Of a stretch of DNA of 19,817 nt, positions 1-6,741 are shown one piece after another. The notes beneath the pieces are model-generated. The model did not search any database. It saw nothing but the letters and a program-made list of their open reading frames with translations, and had not been told where the DNA came from. The stretch spans positions 1 through 19,817 of the forward strand of contig CAYTTA010000049.1 in NCBI GenBank assembly GCA_964440655.1. The letters run 5' to 3'. The translations under genes were made by a program, and so were the position numbers. The first letter of the stretch is position 1. The number at the start of each line of letters is the position of its first letter. Source of the stretch: CAYTTA01 sp964440655 (GTDB lineage Bacteria; Bacteroidota; Rhodothermia; Balneolales; Balneolaceae).

Positions 1-88
1 CCCGGGGCACCGTCCGGCACTCATGTTCAAGCAGCAGGGAGGTCTCTTCTCCCAGAAATTCCTCGATGGTAGTGATGTTTGTTGCCAT
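1..88 (-). CDS. Class I fructose-bisphosphate aldolase, N-terminal fragment
   Basis: Reading leftward from an ATG at 88-86 gives 29 residues, MATNITTIEEFLGEETSLLL and on to ECRTVPR, running off the window edge without a stop. This resembles the N-terminus of the class I (DhnA/FbaB-like) fructose-bisphosphate aldolases of Bacteroidota and Chlorobi, which start with a short helix of the form ITxIxEFLG followed by LLxHxCxTxxK. The enzyme reversibly splits fructose-1,6-bisphosphate into two triose phosphates in glycolysis and gluconeogenesis in the cytoplasm. No catalytic residue lies in the visible part. It is divergent from the HlyD gene, with a spacer of about 210 bp. No convincing Shine-Dalgarno is seen. 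The assignment rests on a short match from memory, so it is likely but not certain. Confidence 0.65.
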   Translation of the reverse strand, partial: MATNITTIEEFLGEETSLLLEHECRTVPR

Positions 89-297
89 GGCGATCTCGGT
101 TCAGTGACGTATGGAAGGTCGTTTCTGTGTCGAATTGAAAAATTGAGAAGCGAACGATATCAGGAACAGAAATATACCCTTTACCGATCGAAATGACTAA
201 ATGTCACCGGCACCTCTCGGATGGCGTCCCCAAAAATCGATTGGCGGAGAAAGGATTCCCTTTCCCGCTCCTCTTACGTACAGATCAGGAGATGAAG
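89..297. promoter_or_regulatory. Divergent spacer between aldolase and exporter genes
   Basis: This 209-bp spacer should hold both divergent promoters. On the minus strand TATATTTC (176-169) is one base off the Bacteroidota minus-7 consensus TAnnTTTG and could serve the aldolase. On the plus strand TTGAAA (135-140) and TTGAGA (143-148) lie in AT-rich sequence but have no well-placed partner. The reading frame is open upstream of the HlyD start back to an ATG at 193, but that extension looks non-coding. No small leader-peptide gene was found. Confidence 0.3.
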
Positions 298-1467
298 ATG
301 AGTGAGAATCAGGTTTACGGTTGCACGTATGAGGCTCATTACCATACCCACCGGGTACGGTCGAACGCCATCTATCTGCTCTTGCTCTTTTTTCTGGGCT
401 CCGTGATCCTGGCTCTGCCCTGGACATATGCCGAGGTTGGTGTCCGGAGTACGGGAATGATCCGGAACGAGGCAGCCCCTCTGGAGATCTATCCTCCGGT
501 GAGCGGACAGATCGAGACCCTCCACCTGCGGGTCGGCTCTCCCGTTGAGGCCGGCGATACCGTGGCCACGCTCCATTCGGAACCGATCCGCAGTGAACTC
601 CTCCATATCCGACGACAGATCGGGCGGACCGGGCGGGAGCTGCAGGATCTGCAACTCCTTTCTCGATTTGACACTCTGACCGTGAAAAGCACCCGAACCC
701 TTCCACTTCCGGATCTGAAAACAGAACGGTACCGGAGAAGTCTGGAGGAGTTTCTTGAAAAACTGAATCTCTCGGCAGAGGAGATCCACCAGACCGGCAA
801 GCTTCATGAACGAAACAGCAGACTTCATCACCTCGATCTGATCAGCCAGCAGGAGCTGGAGGAGTCCGGGTCGGCACTTGACCGTGCAAACCGTCGGTAC
901 CGGCTGCTGATACGGGAACAGATCAGCCGGTGGAATCTGGAGCTCTCCGAAGCCCGGATGCAGCTGGAAGAGCTGGAAGAGAGGGAGGTGCAGCTTTCCA
1001 ACCGGCTGGATGCGCATACCATCCGCTCCCCTGTAAAAGGAGTAGTGGAGAAAATGAGAGAACTTCGCCCGGGTAGTTACCTCGGAAACGATCGGCCACT
1101 GGCCGTGATCATTCCAGGCTCCGAGCTTCTGGCAGAACTCTGGGTCCGTCCCGCCGATATCGGCAAGATCCGCCAGGGGATGCCGGTACGGCTGCAGATC
1201 GACACCTACCCCCATACCGAATGGGGGCTGGCGACCGGAGAGGTAAGGGAGATTTCGGAGGATATCGAATGGGTGGACAACCTGCCGGTCTATCGTGTCC
1301 GCTGCTCCCTGAACCGTACCTGGCTGGAGTTGCCCGGGGGCTACAGGGGGTCTTTCCGGAACGGAATGACCCTTCAGGCTCACTTCATCCTGGCCAGGAG
1401 ATCGCTCCTTCAGTTGCTGTTCGACCGTGCAGGGGAGTGGTTCCATCCCGTCTGGAACCAGGCATGA
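298..1467 (+). CDS. HlyD-family periplasmic adaptor of a peptide exporter
   Basis: A 389-residue membrane fusion protein that would link the inner-membrane ABC exporter encoded next to it with an outer-membrane channel. From the chosen start, residues about 22-41 form one transmembrane helix (AIYLLLLFFLGSVILALPW). A first lipoyl-like half follows at about 60-92 (YPPVSGQIETLHLRVGSPVE), then a long Glu/Arg/Leu-rich coiled coil to about residue 250, then the second lipoyl half (IRSPVKGVVEKM) and a beta-barrel region. This order is typical of HlyD adaptors of type I or bacteriocin exporters. The ATG at 298 is chosen because AGGAG at 287-291 lies 6 nt upstream; the ATG at 292 abuts that site, and the frame is open back to 193 without a better start. 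The C39 transporter follows after 92 bp on the same strand, so the two are probably co-transcribed. Confidence 0.85.
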   Translation: MSENQVYGCTYEAHYHTHRVRSNAIYLLLLFFLGSVILALPWTYAEVGVRSTGMIRNEAAPLEIYPPVSGQIETLHLRVGSPVEAGDTVATLHSEPIRSELLHIRRQIGRTGRELQDLQLLSRFDTLTVKSTRTLPLPDLKTERYRRSLEEFLEKLNLSAEEIHQTGKLHERNSRLHHLDLISQQELEESGSALDRANRRYRLLIREQISRWNLELSEARMQLEELEEREVQLSNRLDAHTIRSPVKGVVEKMRELRPGSYLGNDRPLAVIIPGSELLAELWVRPADIGKIRQGMPVRLQIDTYPHTEWGLATGEVREISEDIEWVDNLPVYRVRCSLNRTWLELPGGYRGSFRNGMTLQAHFILARRSLLQLLFDRAGEWFHPVWNQA

Positions 1468-1480
1468 GAGAGCGGTCCCC

Positions 1481-1533
1481 GACAGGCTGGCCTGAAAAAA
1501 GAGAGCCCGACAAGCTGGCATGAAAGAAGAGAG
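1481..1533 (+). repeat. Imperfect tandem duplication after the HlyD stop
   Basis: Two 25-bp copies, 1481-1505 and 1509-1533, match at 22 of 25 positions with a 28-bp period. Each contains GGCTGGC or AGCTGGC followed by an A/G-rich tract. The stop-codon region at 1460-1475 (GGCATGAGAGAG) resembles the second half of the unit, which suggests a third, more decayed copy that includes the stop codon itself. The repeats fill most of the 92-bp spacer before the C39 transporter. Confidence 0.75.
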
Positions 1534-1559
1534 AAAGAAAGGAGAAGGAGAAGAAAGAG

Positions 1560-3791
1560 ATGAGCAGAAGTGTACGCCGGAAACAGCATGATGTTACCGA
1601 CTGCGGGACTGCCTGCCTTGCTTCGGTGGCAGCCTGGTATGGATTGCAGCTACCGGTCTCCCGGATACGACAATATGCCTCAACAGACGAAAAGGGAACG
1701 ACAGTTCTGGGGATGATCGAAGCAGCGGAAAAAATCGGTTTCTCGGCCAAGGGTGTACGGGGCAAGCCGGAGCAGCTCTCCTCGGCTCCCCTGCCCGCCA
1801 TTGCCCATGTCAGAAGGAGAGAGTTTTTCCATTTTATCGTCATCTACCGGATCGACAGGAAGAGGATGAAGGTGATGGATCCGGCAGATGGGAAGATTCA
1901 CCGGATCCCGATGGACAAGTTCATCCGGCAGTGGACGGGAGTGCTGATCCTGCTGGCTCCCCGGCCCTCTTTCAGGCACGGAAAACGAAGCAGGAGTGTG
2001 GCCCAGAGGCTCTGGGGGCTGATGAAACCTCACCGGCCGGTCCTGCTTCAGTCACTGGCCGGGGCGGCTCTCTACACCCTGGCGGGCATTGCAACCGCCA
2101 TCTATGTCCAGCTCATCGTCGATCATGTGCTCCCGGGAGCAAACCGGGGCCTTCTCAATCTGCTGGGTGCCGTCATGGTAATTCTTCTTCTTTTCCGCAC
2201 GATCATTCAGGCGTTCAAGTCCGTCTTCATGCTGAAAACCGGCCAGCTTATTGATGCCAGGCTCATCCTGGACTATACCCGTCACATGCTTCATCTTCCG
2301 CAACGCTTCTTCGATACCATGCGTACCGGCGAGATCCTCTCCCGTGTCGGTGATGCAGTCAAAATCCGTGCTTTCATCAACGACGTCGCTGTGCATCTGG
2401 GGATCAATCTCTTCGTGGTGATCTTCTCCTTTGCACTCATGTTCACCTGGTACTGGAAACTGGGCCTTATGATGGCGGGGATGCTTCCGGTCTATCTTGC
2501 CATCTGGCTCATTACAAACCGGTTCAACCGGAAAACCCAGCGGCGGTTGATGGAGAATGCCGCCGAGCTGGAGTCCCAGCTGGTGGAGACGGTTCATACT
2601 GCTGCCACCATCCGGCAGCTCGGCCTGGAGGGTGATGCGTCACTGAAAATTGAAAACCGGTTCATCCGGCTCCTCGGGTCGGTCTACCGATCCGGACTCA
2701 ATTCCCTCTTCTCCACAGGAAGCACGGAGTTTACGGCCGGGGCTTTCACCATTGCCCTGCTCTGGATCGGAACGGGTCTGGTACTTGACGGGGCAATCAC
2801 AGCGGGAGAGCTTCTCTCCTTCTATACCCTTGCCGGCTATTTCACCGGTCCGGTCAATGAACTGATCTCGATGAATCACACGATTCAGGATGCACTGATC
2901 GCCGGGGACCGCCTCTTTGAGTTGATGGATCTGGAACCGGAGGAGAGAAAGGGGATTCCGCTTCCAAAGAAAGAGAGGTGGAGCTCTATCCGCTTCGAAA
3001 ATGTAACATTCCGGCACGGTGCCGGCCCGCCGGTTCTCTCCGGACTCTCCCTGGAGATTGCACGGGGCGGCGTGACCGCCATCACCGGGGAAAGCGGATC
3101 GGGAAAGACCACCCTGATCAACCTGCTTCAAAAAAACTACCCGGTCACATCCGGCCGGATCCTGATCGGGGAGCTGGATCTGAACCATATCGAAACCGGG
3201 TCGCTTCGCTCCCGGATCGGGGTGGTTCCCCAGAACATCGACCTGATCTCGGGCAGTGTGATCGAGAACATCGCACCGGGAGACCCCCGTCCGGACATGG
3301 AGAGGATCCTCTCCATCAGCCGGCTTCTGGGTATCGGAGAGATGATCGGGAAATGGCCGGCGGGCTTTCATACACGCCTGGGAGAGAATGGACTGTCCCT
3401 TTCCGGAGGGGAAAAACAGAGAGTCGGAATCGCCCGTGCGCTCTACAGGGACCCCGATATCCTGATTCTCGATGAAGCCACCGCCGCACTCGATGCACGG
3501 GCGGAAAATCGGGTCCAACGGGTCATAGAGGCAGCCAGAAGAGAGATGAAAACGGTAATTGTCATTGCGCACCGGCTCAGTACGATTCGCCAGGCAGACC
3601 GTATTTGTCTGCTTTCCGGAGGCAGAGTTGCCGAATGCGGGACCCACCACGAACTGCTGAATCGCAAAGGGGAGTATTACCAGCTCTGGATGAGACAGTT
3701 CCCCTCCATGAATGCGAATCGGCCGAATGGCAACGTTTCAGAGGGGACTCCGGAGATGAAGAAGCGCTCTCCGAAACACCCTCCTCTGTGA
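1560..3791 (+). CDS. C39 peptidase-containing ABC exporter (PCAT type)
   Basis: A 743-residue peptidase-containing ABC transporter, the type that removes double-glycine leaders from peptides while exporting them. Residues 1-135 are the C39 peptidase with all catalytic positions present: Gln9, Cys15 in the DCGTACL motif, His91 in FFHFIVIY and Asp107 in MDPADG. Residues about 155-440 are a six-helix exporter membrane domain. The nucleotide-binding domain has Walker A GESGSGKT (510-517), signature LSGGEKQ (614-620), Walker B ILILDEA (634-640) and switch His671. GGAGAAGGAG at 1541-1550 precedes the ATG by 9 nt, and the peptidase motif starts at residue 9, so the start is secure. The last 30 residues or so are a polar tail. 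With the upstream HlyD gene it forms an exporter pair; no GG-leader precursor is visible nearby. The substrate could be a bacteriocin or a signalling peptide. Confidence 0.93.
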   Translation: MSRSVRRKQHDVTDCGTACLASVAAWYGLQLPVSRIRQYASTDEKGTTVLGMIEAAEKIGFSAKGVRGKPEQLSSAPLPAIAHVRRREFFHFIVIYRIDRKRMKVMDPADGKIHRIPMDKFIRQWTGVLILLAPRPSFRHGKRSRSVAQRLWGLMKPHRPVLLQSLAGAALYTLAGIATAIYVQLIVDHVLPGANRGLLNLLGAVMVILLLFRTIIQAFKSVFMLKTGQLIDARLILDYTRHMLHLPQRFFDTMRTGEILSRVGDAVKIRAFINDVAVHLGINLFVVIFSFALMFTWYWKLGLMMAGMLPVYLAIWLITNRFNRKTQRRLMENAAELESQLVETVHTAATIRQLGLEGDASLKIENRFIRLLGSVYRSGLNSLFSTGSTEFTAGAFTIALLWIGTGLVLDGAITAGELLSFYTLAGYFTGPVNELISMNHTIQDALIAGDRLFELMDLEPEERKGIPLPKKERWSSIRFENVTFRHGAGPPVLSGLSLEIARGGVTAITGESGSGKTTLINLLQKNYPVTSGRILIGELDLNHIETGSLRSRIGVVPQNIDLISGSVIENIAPGDPRPDMERILSISRLLGIGEMIGKWPAGFHTRLGENGLSLSGGEKQRVGIARALYRDPDILILDEATAALDARAENRVQRVIEAARREMKTVIVIAHRLSTIRQADRICLLSGGRVAECGTHHELLNRKGEYYQLWMRQFPSMNANRPNGNVSEGTPEMKKRSPKHPPL

Positions 3792-3817
3792 ATCACCCCC
3801 CTCTGTGAATCACCCGT
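3784..3817 (+). repeat. 17-bp tandem duplication spanning the transporter stop
   Basis: Two adjacent 17-bp units, 3784-3800 and 3801-3817, are identical over their first 15 bases (CTCTGTGAATCACCC). The first unit contains the TGA stop of the C39 transporter (3789-3791); the second carries a copy of the same TGA in another frame. This looks like a recent slippage duplication of the 3' end. Confidence 0.85.
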
Positions 3818-3820
3818 AAA

Positions 3821-3832
3821 ATCCCTATTTTG
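3821..3832 (+). promoter_or_regulatory. Possible promoter element before dusB
   Basis: ATCCCTATTTTG ends 5 bp before the dusB ATG. The same 12-mer occurs on the minus strand at 13821-13810 upstream of accD. TATTTTG resembles the Bacteroidota minus-7 element TAnnTTTG with one base missing. If it is a minus-7 element, dusB transcripts would be close to leaderless. No clear minus-33 element is seen because the upstream sequence is the tandem duplication. Confidence 0.25.
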
Positions 3833-3837
3833 CAGGT

Positions 3838-4830
3838 ATGAAAATTTCAGAGATCGATCTTGGAAACAGGCCGGTGTTTCTGGCCCCCATGGAAGATGTG
3901 ACAGACTCTCCCTTCCGGCAGCTCTGCCGCAGGATGGGGGCCTCGGTCGTCTATACCGAGTTTATCAGCTCGGAGGCGATGATCCGGAGCTCCGTGATCG
4001 CTACCCGCAAGATGGATTTCCGGGAAACGGAACGCCCGTTCGGTGTCCAGATTTTCGGATCCCGCGAGGAGGCGATGGAAGAGGCGGCCCGGATCGCCGA
4101 AGCGGCCGGACCCGACCTGATCGATATCAATTTCGGTTGCCCCGTTCACAAGGTGGTTCGCAAAGGAGCCGGTTCTGCCTGCCTCAAGGATATCGGCCTG
4201 ATGGAGGAGATGGCAGGACGTGTAGTCGATGCGGTCCGCAACACACCGGTCACGGTCAAGACCCGTCTGGGGTGGGATGAACATACAATCCGGATCCAGG
4301 AAGTGGCTCTGATGCTGCAGCGGGTGGGAATCAGGGCGCTCGCCATTCATGCGCGGACCCGGAGTCAGAAATACAAGGGAGATGCCGACTGGGAGTGGCT
4401 TCGGAAGGTCAAAAACACCCCGGGGCTGGAGATCCCTGTTATCGGAAACGGGGATGTGGTCACCCCGGAGGATGCGAAACGGATGTTCGATCAGACCGGG
4501 GTTGACGGAGTGATGATCGGGCGGGCTGCGATCGGAAATCCCTGGATCTTCCGTCAGATCCGGCACTATCTGGAGACCGGAGAACTGCTTCCCGGTCCGT
4601 CAACCGAAGAGCGGCTGGAGATGTGCGCCGAGCATCTCAAGCTCTCTGTCGAGCACCACGGGGAGAAGTATGGTGTGATCATCATGAAGAAACATTACGG
4701 ACCCTATCTCAGGGGGATCCGCAATGCCCGCAAGCTGCGGACTCTTCTCATGGAGGAGAGGGAGATGCAGCCCATTCTGGAGCTGCTTCTCAATTTTGAG
4801 GAGAAAGATCTCTTCCCCGTCGCCTCCTGA
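3838..4830 (+). CDS. dusB: tRNA-dihydrouridine synthase (DusB-like)
   Basis: A 330-residue FMN-dependent flavoenzyme that reduces specific uridines in tRNA to dihydrouridine using NADPH. The TIM-barrel N-terminus has APMEDVTDSPFR (16-27). The catalytic cysteine is Cys101 in DINFGCPVHKV, followed by GAGSACL. Lys141 (VKTRLGW) and His171 (IHARTR) are the FMN and substrate residues expected in Dus enzymes, and GNGDVVTPEDA (203-213) and GVMIGRAAIGNPW (224-236) are the phosphate-binding strands. The C-terminal helical domain with HYGPYLRGIRNARKLR matches the Dus tRNA-binding region. Length is normal for DusB (about 320-350). Only a weak GCAGG precedes the ATG. It ends 3 bp from the convergent serS stop. 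The family is certain; the exact tRNA position modified is inferred from DusB-like length and motifs. Confidence 0.93.
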   Translation: MKISEIDLGNRPVFLAPMEDVTDSPFRQLCRRMGASVVYTEFISSEAMIRSSVIATRKMDFRETERPFGVQIFGSREEAMEEAARIAEAAGPDLIDINFGCPVHKVVRKGAGSACLKDIGLMEEMAGRVVDAVRNTPVTVKTRLGWDEHTIRIQEVALMLQRVGIRALAIHARTRSQKYKGDADWEWLRKVKNTPGLEIPVIGNGDVVTPEDAKRMFDQTGVDGVMIGRAAIGNPWIFRQIRHYLETGELLPGPSTEERLEMCAEHLKLSVEHHGEKYGVIIMKKHYGPYLRGIRNARKLRTLLMEEREMQPILELLLNFEEKDLFPVAS

Positions 4831-4833
4831 CGG

Positions 4834-6102
4834 CTACAGCCACTCCCTGTTCAGATACCGCTGCAGAACCTGCGGCACCCGGATCTTCCCCTCTTCCTGC
4901 TGATAGTGCTCCAGGATCGCTGCGACCACACGCGGAAGGGCCAGGCCGGAGCCGTTAAGGGTATGAGCCATTCGTATCTTCCCCTCGCCGTCCCGGAACC
5001 GGAGCATCATCCGCCGTGCCTGAAAATCGGTGAAGTTGGAACAGGAACTCACCTCAAGCCATCGCTCCTGGCCCGGACTCCACACCTCCAGATCGTACTT
5101 CTTGCTCTGGGTGAACCCCATGTCCCCGGTGCACATCAGAAGCGTCCGGTAGGGAAGGTCCAGTTTCTGCAGAAGGGATTCGGCGTGCCCGCGGAGCGAC
5201 TCCAGCTCTTCATAGGAGTTCTCGGGGAGGACAATCTTCACCAGTTCCACCTTGTCAAACTGATGCAGCCGGTTCAGCCCGCGCACATCCTTTCCATAGG
5301 ATCCCGCTTCCCGTCTCCAGCAGGGCGTCCAGGCAGCATATCGGACCGGAAGCTCCTCGATCGGAAGGATCTCATCACGGTGGAAATTGGTGACCGGAAC
5401 CTCGGCAGTAGGGATCGCAAAGAATCCATCCTTCGGAATGACATACATCATCTCCTCCTTGTCGGGAATCTGCCCTGTACCCCTTGCCGACTCCTCATTG
5501 ACAAAACAGGGGGTCTGAAGCTCCTGATAGCCCTCCTCCGCCGCCTCATCCAGAAAAAAGTTGATCAGTGCCCGCTGCAGTTTTGCAAGCGGGCCCACAT
5601 AGAATGGAAACCCGGCGCCGGCTACCTTGGCCCCCCGTTCAAAATCGATCCATCCATTCTCCTGAGCGATCTCCCAGTGAGGTCTGCGCCACTCTTTGGG
5701 TGCGGGATCCCCCCAGGAGAAATGGACCACGTTCTCTTCGCTGGTCGCCCCGACCGGGACCGAATCGTGCGGAACATTGGGAATTCTCAGCAGCAGATCC
5801 TCCCGGAGCGCTTCCTGCCGGGCAAGCTCCTCTTCAAGCTGCTTCAGCTCCTCCCTCCCCCGGGCAGCCTCATTAATCAGTTTCTGTGCCTCCTCTTTTT
5901 TCCCCTCCTTCATCAGGCTGCCGATCTCTCTTGCACTGCTATTGTTGCGGGCTCTGATCTCCTCCACCCGGGTAACCAGCTCCCTCCAATGCTCATCGGC
6001 CTCCAGCAGCTGATCCACCAGGGCGAGATCGCTCTCCCCTTTGTTTCTCATTCCTTCTTTTACAGCATCACGATTTTCCTTGATGAAATGGATATCCAGC
6101 AT
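4834..6102 (-). CDS. serS: Seryl-tRNA synthetase
   Basis: A 422-residue class II aminoacyl-tRNA synthetase that charges tRNA-Ser (and tRNA-Sec where present) in the cytoplasm. It begins MLDIHFIKENRDAVKEGM, the usual SerRS start. Residues about 28-105 form the long antiparallel coiled-coil arm that contacts the tRNA variable arm. The catalytic domain shows TAEVPVT (232-238), motif 2 as CWRREAGSYGKDVRGL (261-276) followed by HQFDKVE, SSCSNFTDFQARR (352-364), and motif 3 as LNGSGLALPR (382-391). Length is as expected. It is transcribed from the spacer shared with the Lrp gene, about 138 bp, in which CAAAATGA (6197-6204, read on the minus strand as TCATTTTG) could be a minus-7 element. No truncation or oddity is seen. 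Confidence 0.97.
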   Translation of the reverse strand: MLDIHFIKENRDAVKEGMRNKGESDLALVDQLLEADEHWRELVTRVEEIRARNNSSAREIGSLMKEGKKEEAQKLINEAARGREELKQLEEELARQEALREDLLLRIPNVPHDSVPVGATSEENVVHFSWGDPAPKEWRRPHWEIAQENGWIDFERGAKVAGAGFPFYVGPLAKLQRALINFFLDEAAEEGYQELQTPCFVNEESARGTGQIPDKEEMMYVIPKDGFFAIPTAEVPVTNFHRDEILPIEELPVRYAAWTPCWRREAGSYGKDVRGLNRLHQFDKVELVKIVLPENSYEELESLRGHAESLLQKLDLPYRTLLMCTGDMGFTQSKKYDLEVWSPGQERWLEVSSCSNFTDFQARRMMLRFRDGEGKIRMAHTLNGSGLALPRVVAAILEHYQQEEGKIRVPQVLQRYLNREWL

Positions 6103-6189
6103 ATCGGGCGTCTCTTCTTCACTGTTGTTCCAGGGTGCCCGGGAAGATAGAAAAAGATCTCCTTTTTATTCTTCAGCACTTCCCTCCGA

Positions 6190-6220
6190 TTGGATTCAAA
6201 ATGAATTAGGGCTATGTTTG
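6190..6220 (+). promoter_or_regulatory. Bacteroidota-type promoter for the Lrp gene
   Basis: TTG at 6190-6192, a 20-bp spacer, and TATGTTTG at 6213-6220 match the Bacteroidota primary-sigma promoter pattern (TTTG or TTG, about 19-21 bp, TAnnTTTG). Transcription would start near 6226-6228, giving a leader of about 14 nt before the ATG at 6241. The position is ideal and the minus-7 match is exact. Confidence 0.65.
6194..6206. promoter_or_regulatory. Inverted repeat, possible Lrp operator
   Basis: ATTCA-AAA-TGAAT is a perfect 13-bp inverted repeat lying between the minus-33 and minus-7 elements of the Lrp promoter. Lrp/AsnC proteins commonly bind AT-rich inverted repeats of 13-15 bp and repress their own genes. 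It also overlaps the possible divergent serS minus-7 element, so one bound dimer could affect both genes. Confidence 0.4.
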
Positions 6221-6240
6221 ATAGTTAAAAAATTTAGGTG

Positions 6241-6726
6241 ATGAACGGTTCCATTGTACTTGATGAAATAGATATCCAGATACTGAAACATCTCCAGCAA
6301 AACGGGCGGGCACAGCGAAATACGATTGCTGAAATCGTAAAGCTCTCTATTCCGTCGGTTTCTGAAAGGATGCGCAAACTGGAAGAACGGGGGCTGATCT
6401 CGGGTTACCATGCCGTTCTGGACTCCCGAAGATTCGGGTTCGATCTTACAGCATTCATGTTTGTCGAGGTGGACGGATCGAACAACTACCCGATTTTTGT
6501 CGAACGCATTATCCAGGAGCCCGAAGTTCTGGAGTGCCACTCGATCACCGGGGAGGGTTCCCACGTACTGAAAGTCCGGACCAGGGATACGGACTCCTTC
6601 GAGAAATTTCTTTCCAGGGTCCAGTCCTGGGACGGGGTGAAGAGAACCCGCTCCCACATCGTCCTTTCCAGCTTCAAGGAGACTCGTGACCTCCCCATTG
6701 AAAAGACGGTCACCATCAAAAGCTGA
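6241..6726 (+). CDS. Lrp/AsnC-family transcriptional regulator
   Basis: A 161-residue feast/famine regulator. Residues about 7-56 are the winged helix-turn-helix (LDEIDIQILKHLQQNGR, then SIPSVSERMRKLEERGLI), and about 68-145 form the RAM ligand-binding and oligomerisation domain (AFMFVEVDG, then CHSITGEGSHVLKVRTRD). Such proteins sense amino acids or related metabolites and bind DNA as dimers or octamers. An in-frame GTG immediately before the ATG (6238) is an alternative start. The promoter 20 bp upstream contains an inverted repeat that could be its own operator. The membrane-protein gene follows after 15 bp, probably in the same transcript. The effector cannot be told from sequence. Confidence 0.92.
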   Translation: MNGSIVLDEIDIQILKHLQQNGRAQRNTIAEIVKLSIPSVSERMRKLEERGLISGYHAVLDSRRFGFDLTAFMFVEVDGSNNYPIFVERIIQEPEVLECHSITGEGSHVLKVRTRDTDSFEKFLSRVQSWDGVKRTRSHIVLSSFKETRDLPIEKTVTIKS

Positions 6727-6741
6727 TAAACAAGCTGACGT

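Noticed and set aside
193..297. Extending the HlyD protein to the ATG at 193, or a small peptide gene here
   Set aside because: The 35 added residues are unlike HlyD N-termini, and a good Shine-Dalgarno serves the ATG at 298.
274..1521. A 415-codon minus-strand frame opposite the HlyD gene
   Set aside because: It is antisense to the adaptor with its lipoyl halves and coiled coil; the product lacks any domain-like pattern.
4906..6150. A 414-codon plus-strand frame opposite serS
   Set aside because: It is antisense to a perfectly conserved SerRS.
6151..6167. AAAAAG-ATCTC-CTTTTT hairpin in the serS leader, as a terminator or T-box
   Set aside because: The stem is AT-only apart from one pair, there is no T-box or specifier-loop sequence, and the position within a short leader has no further support.
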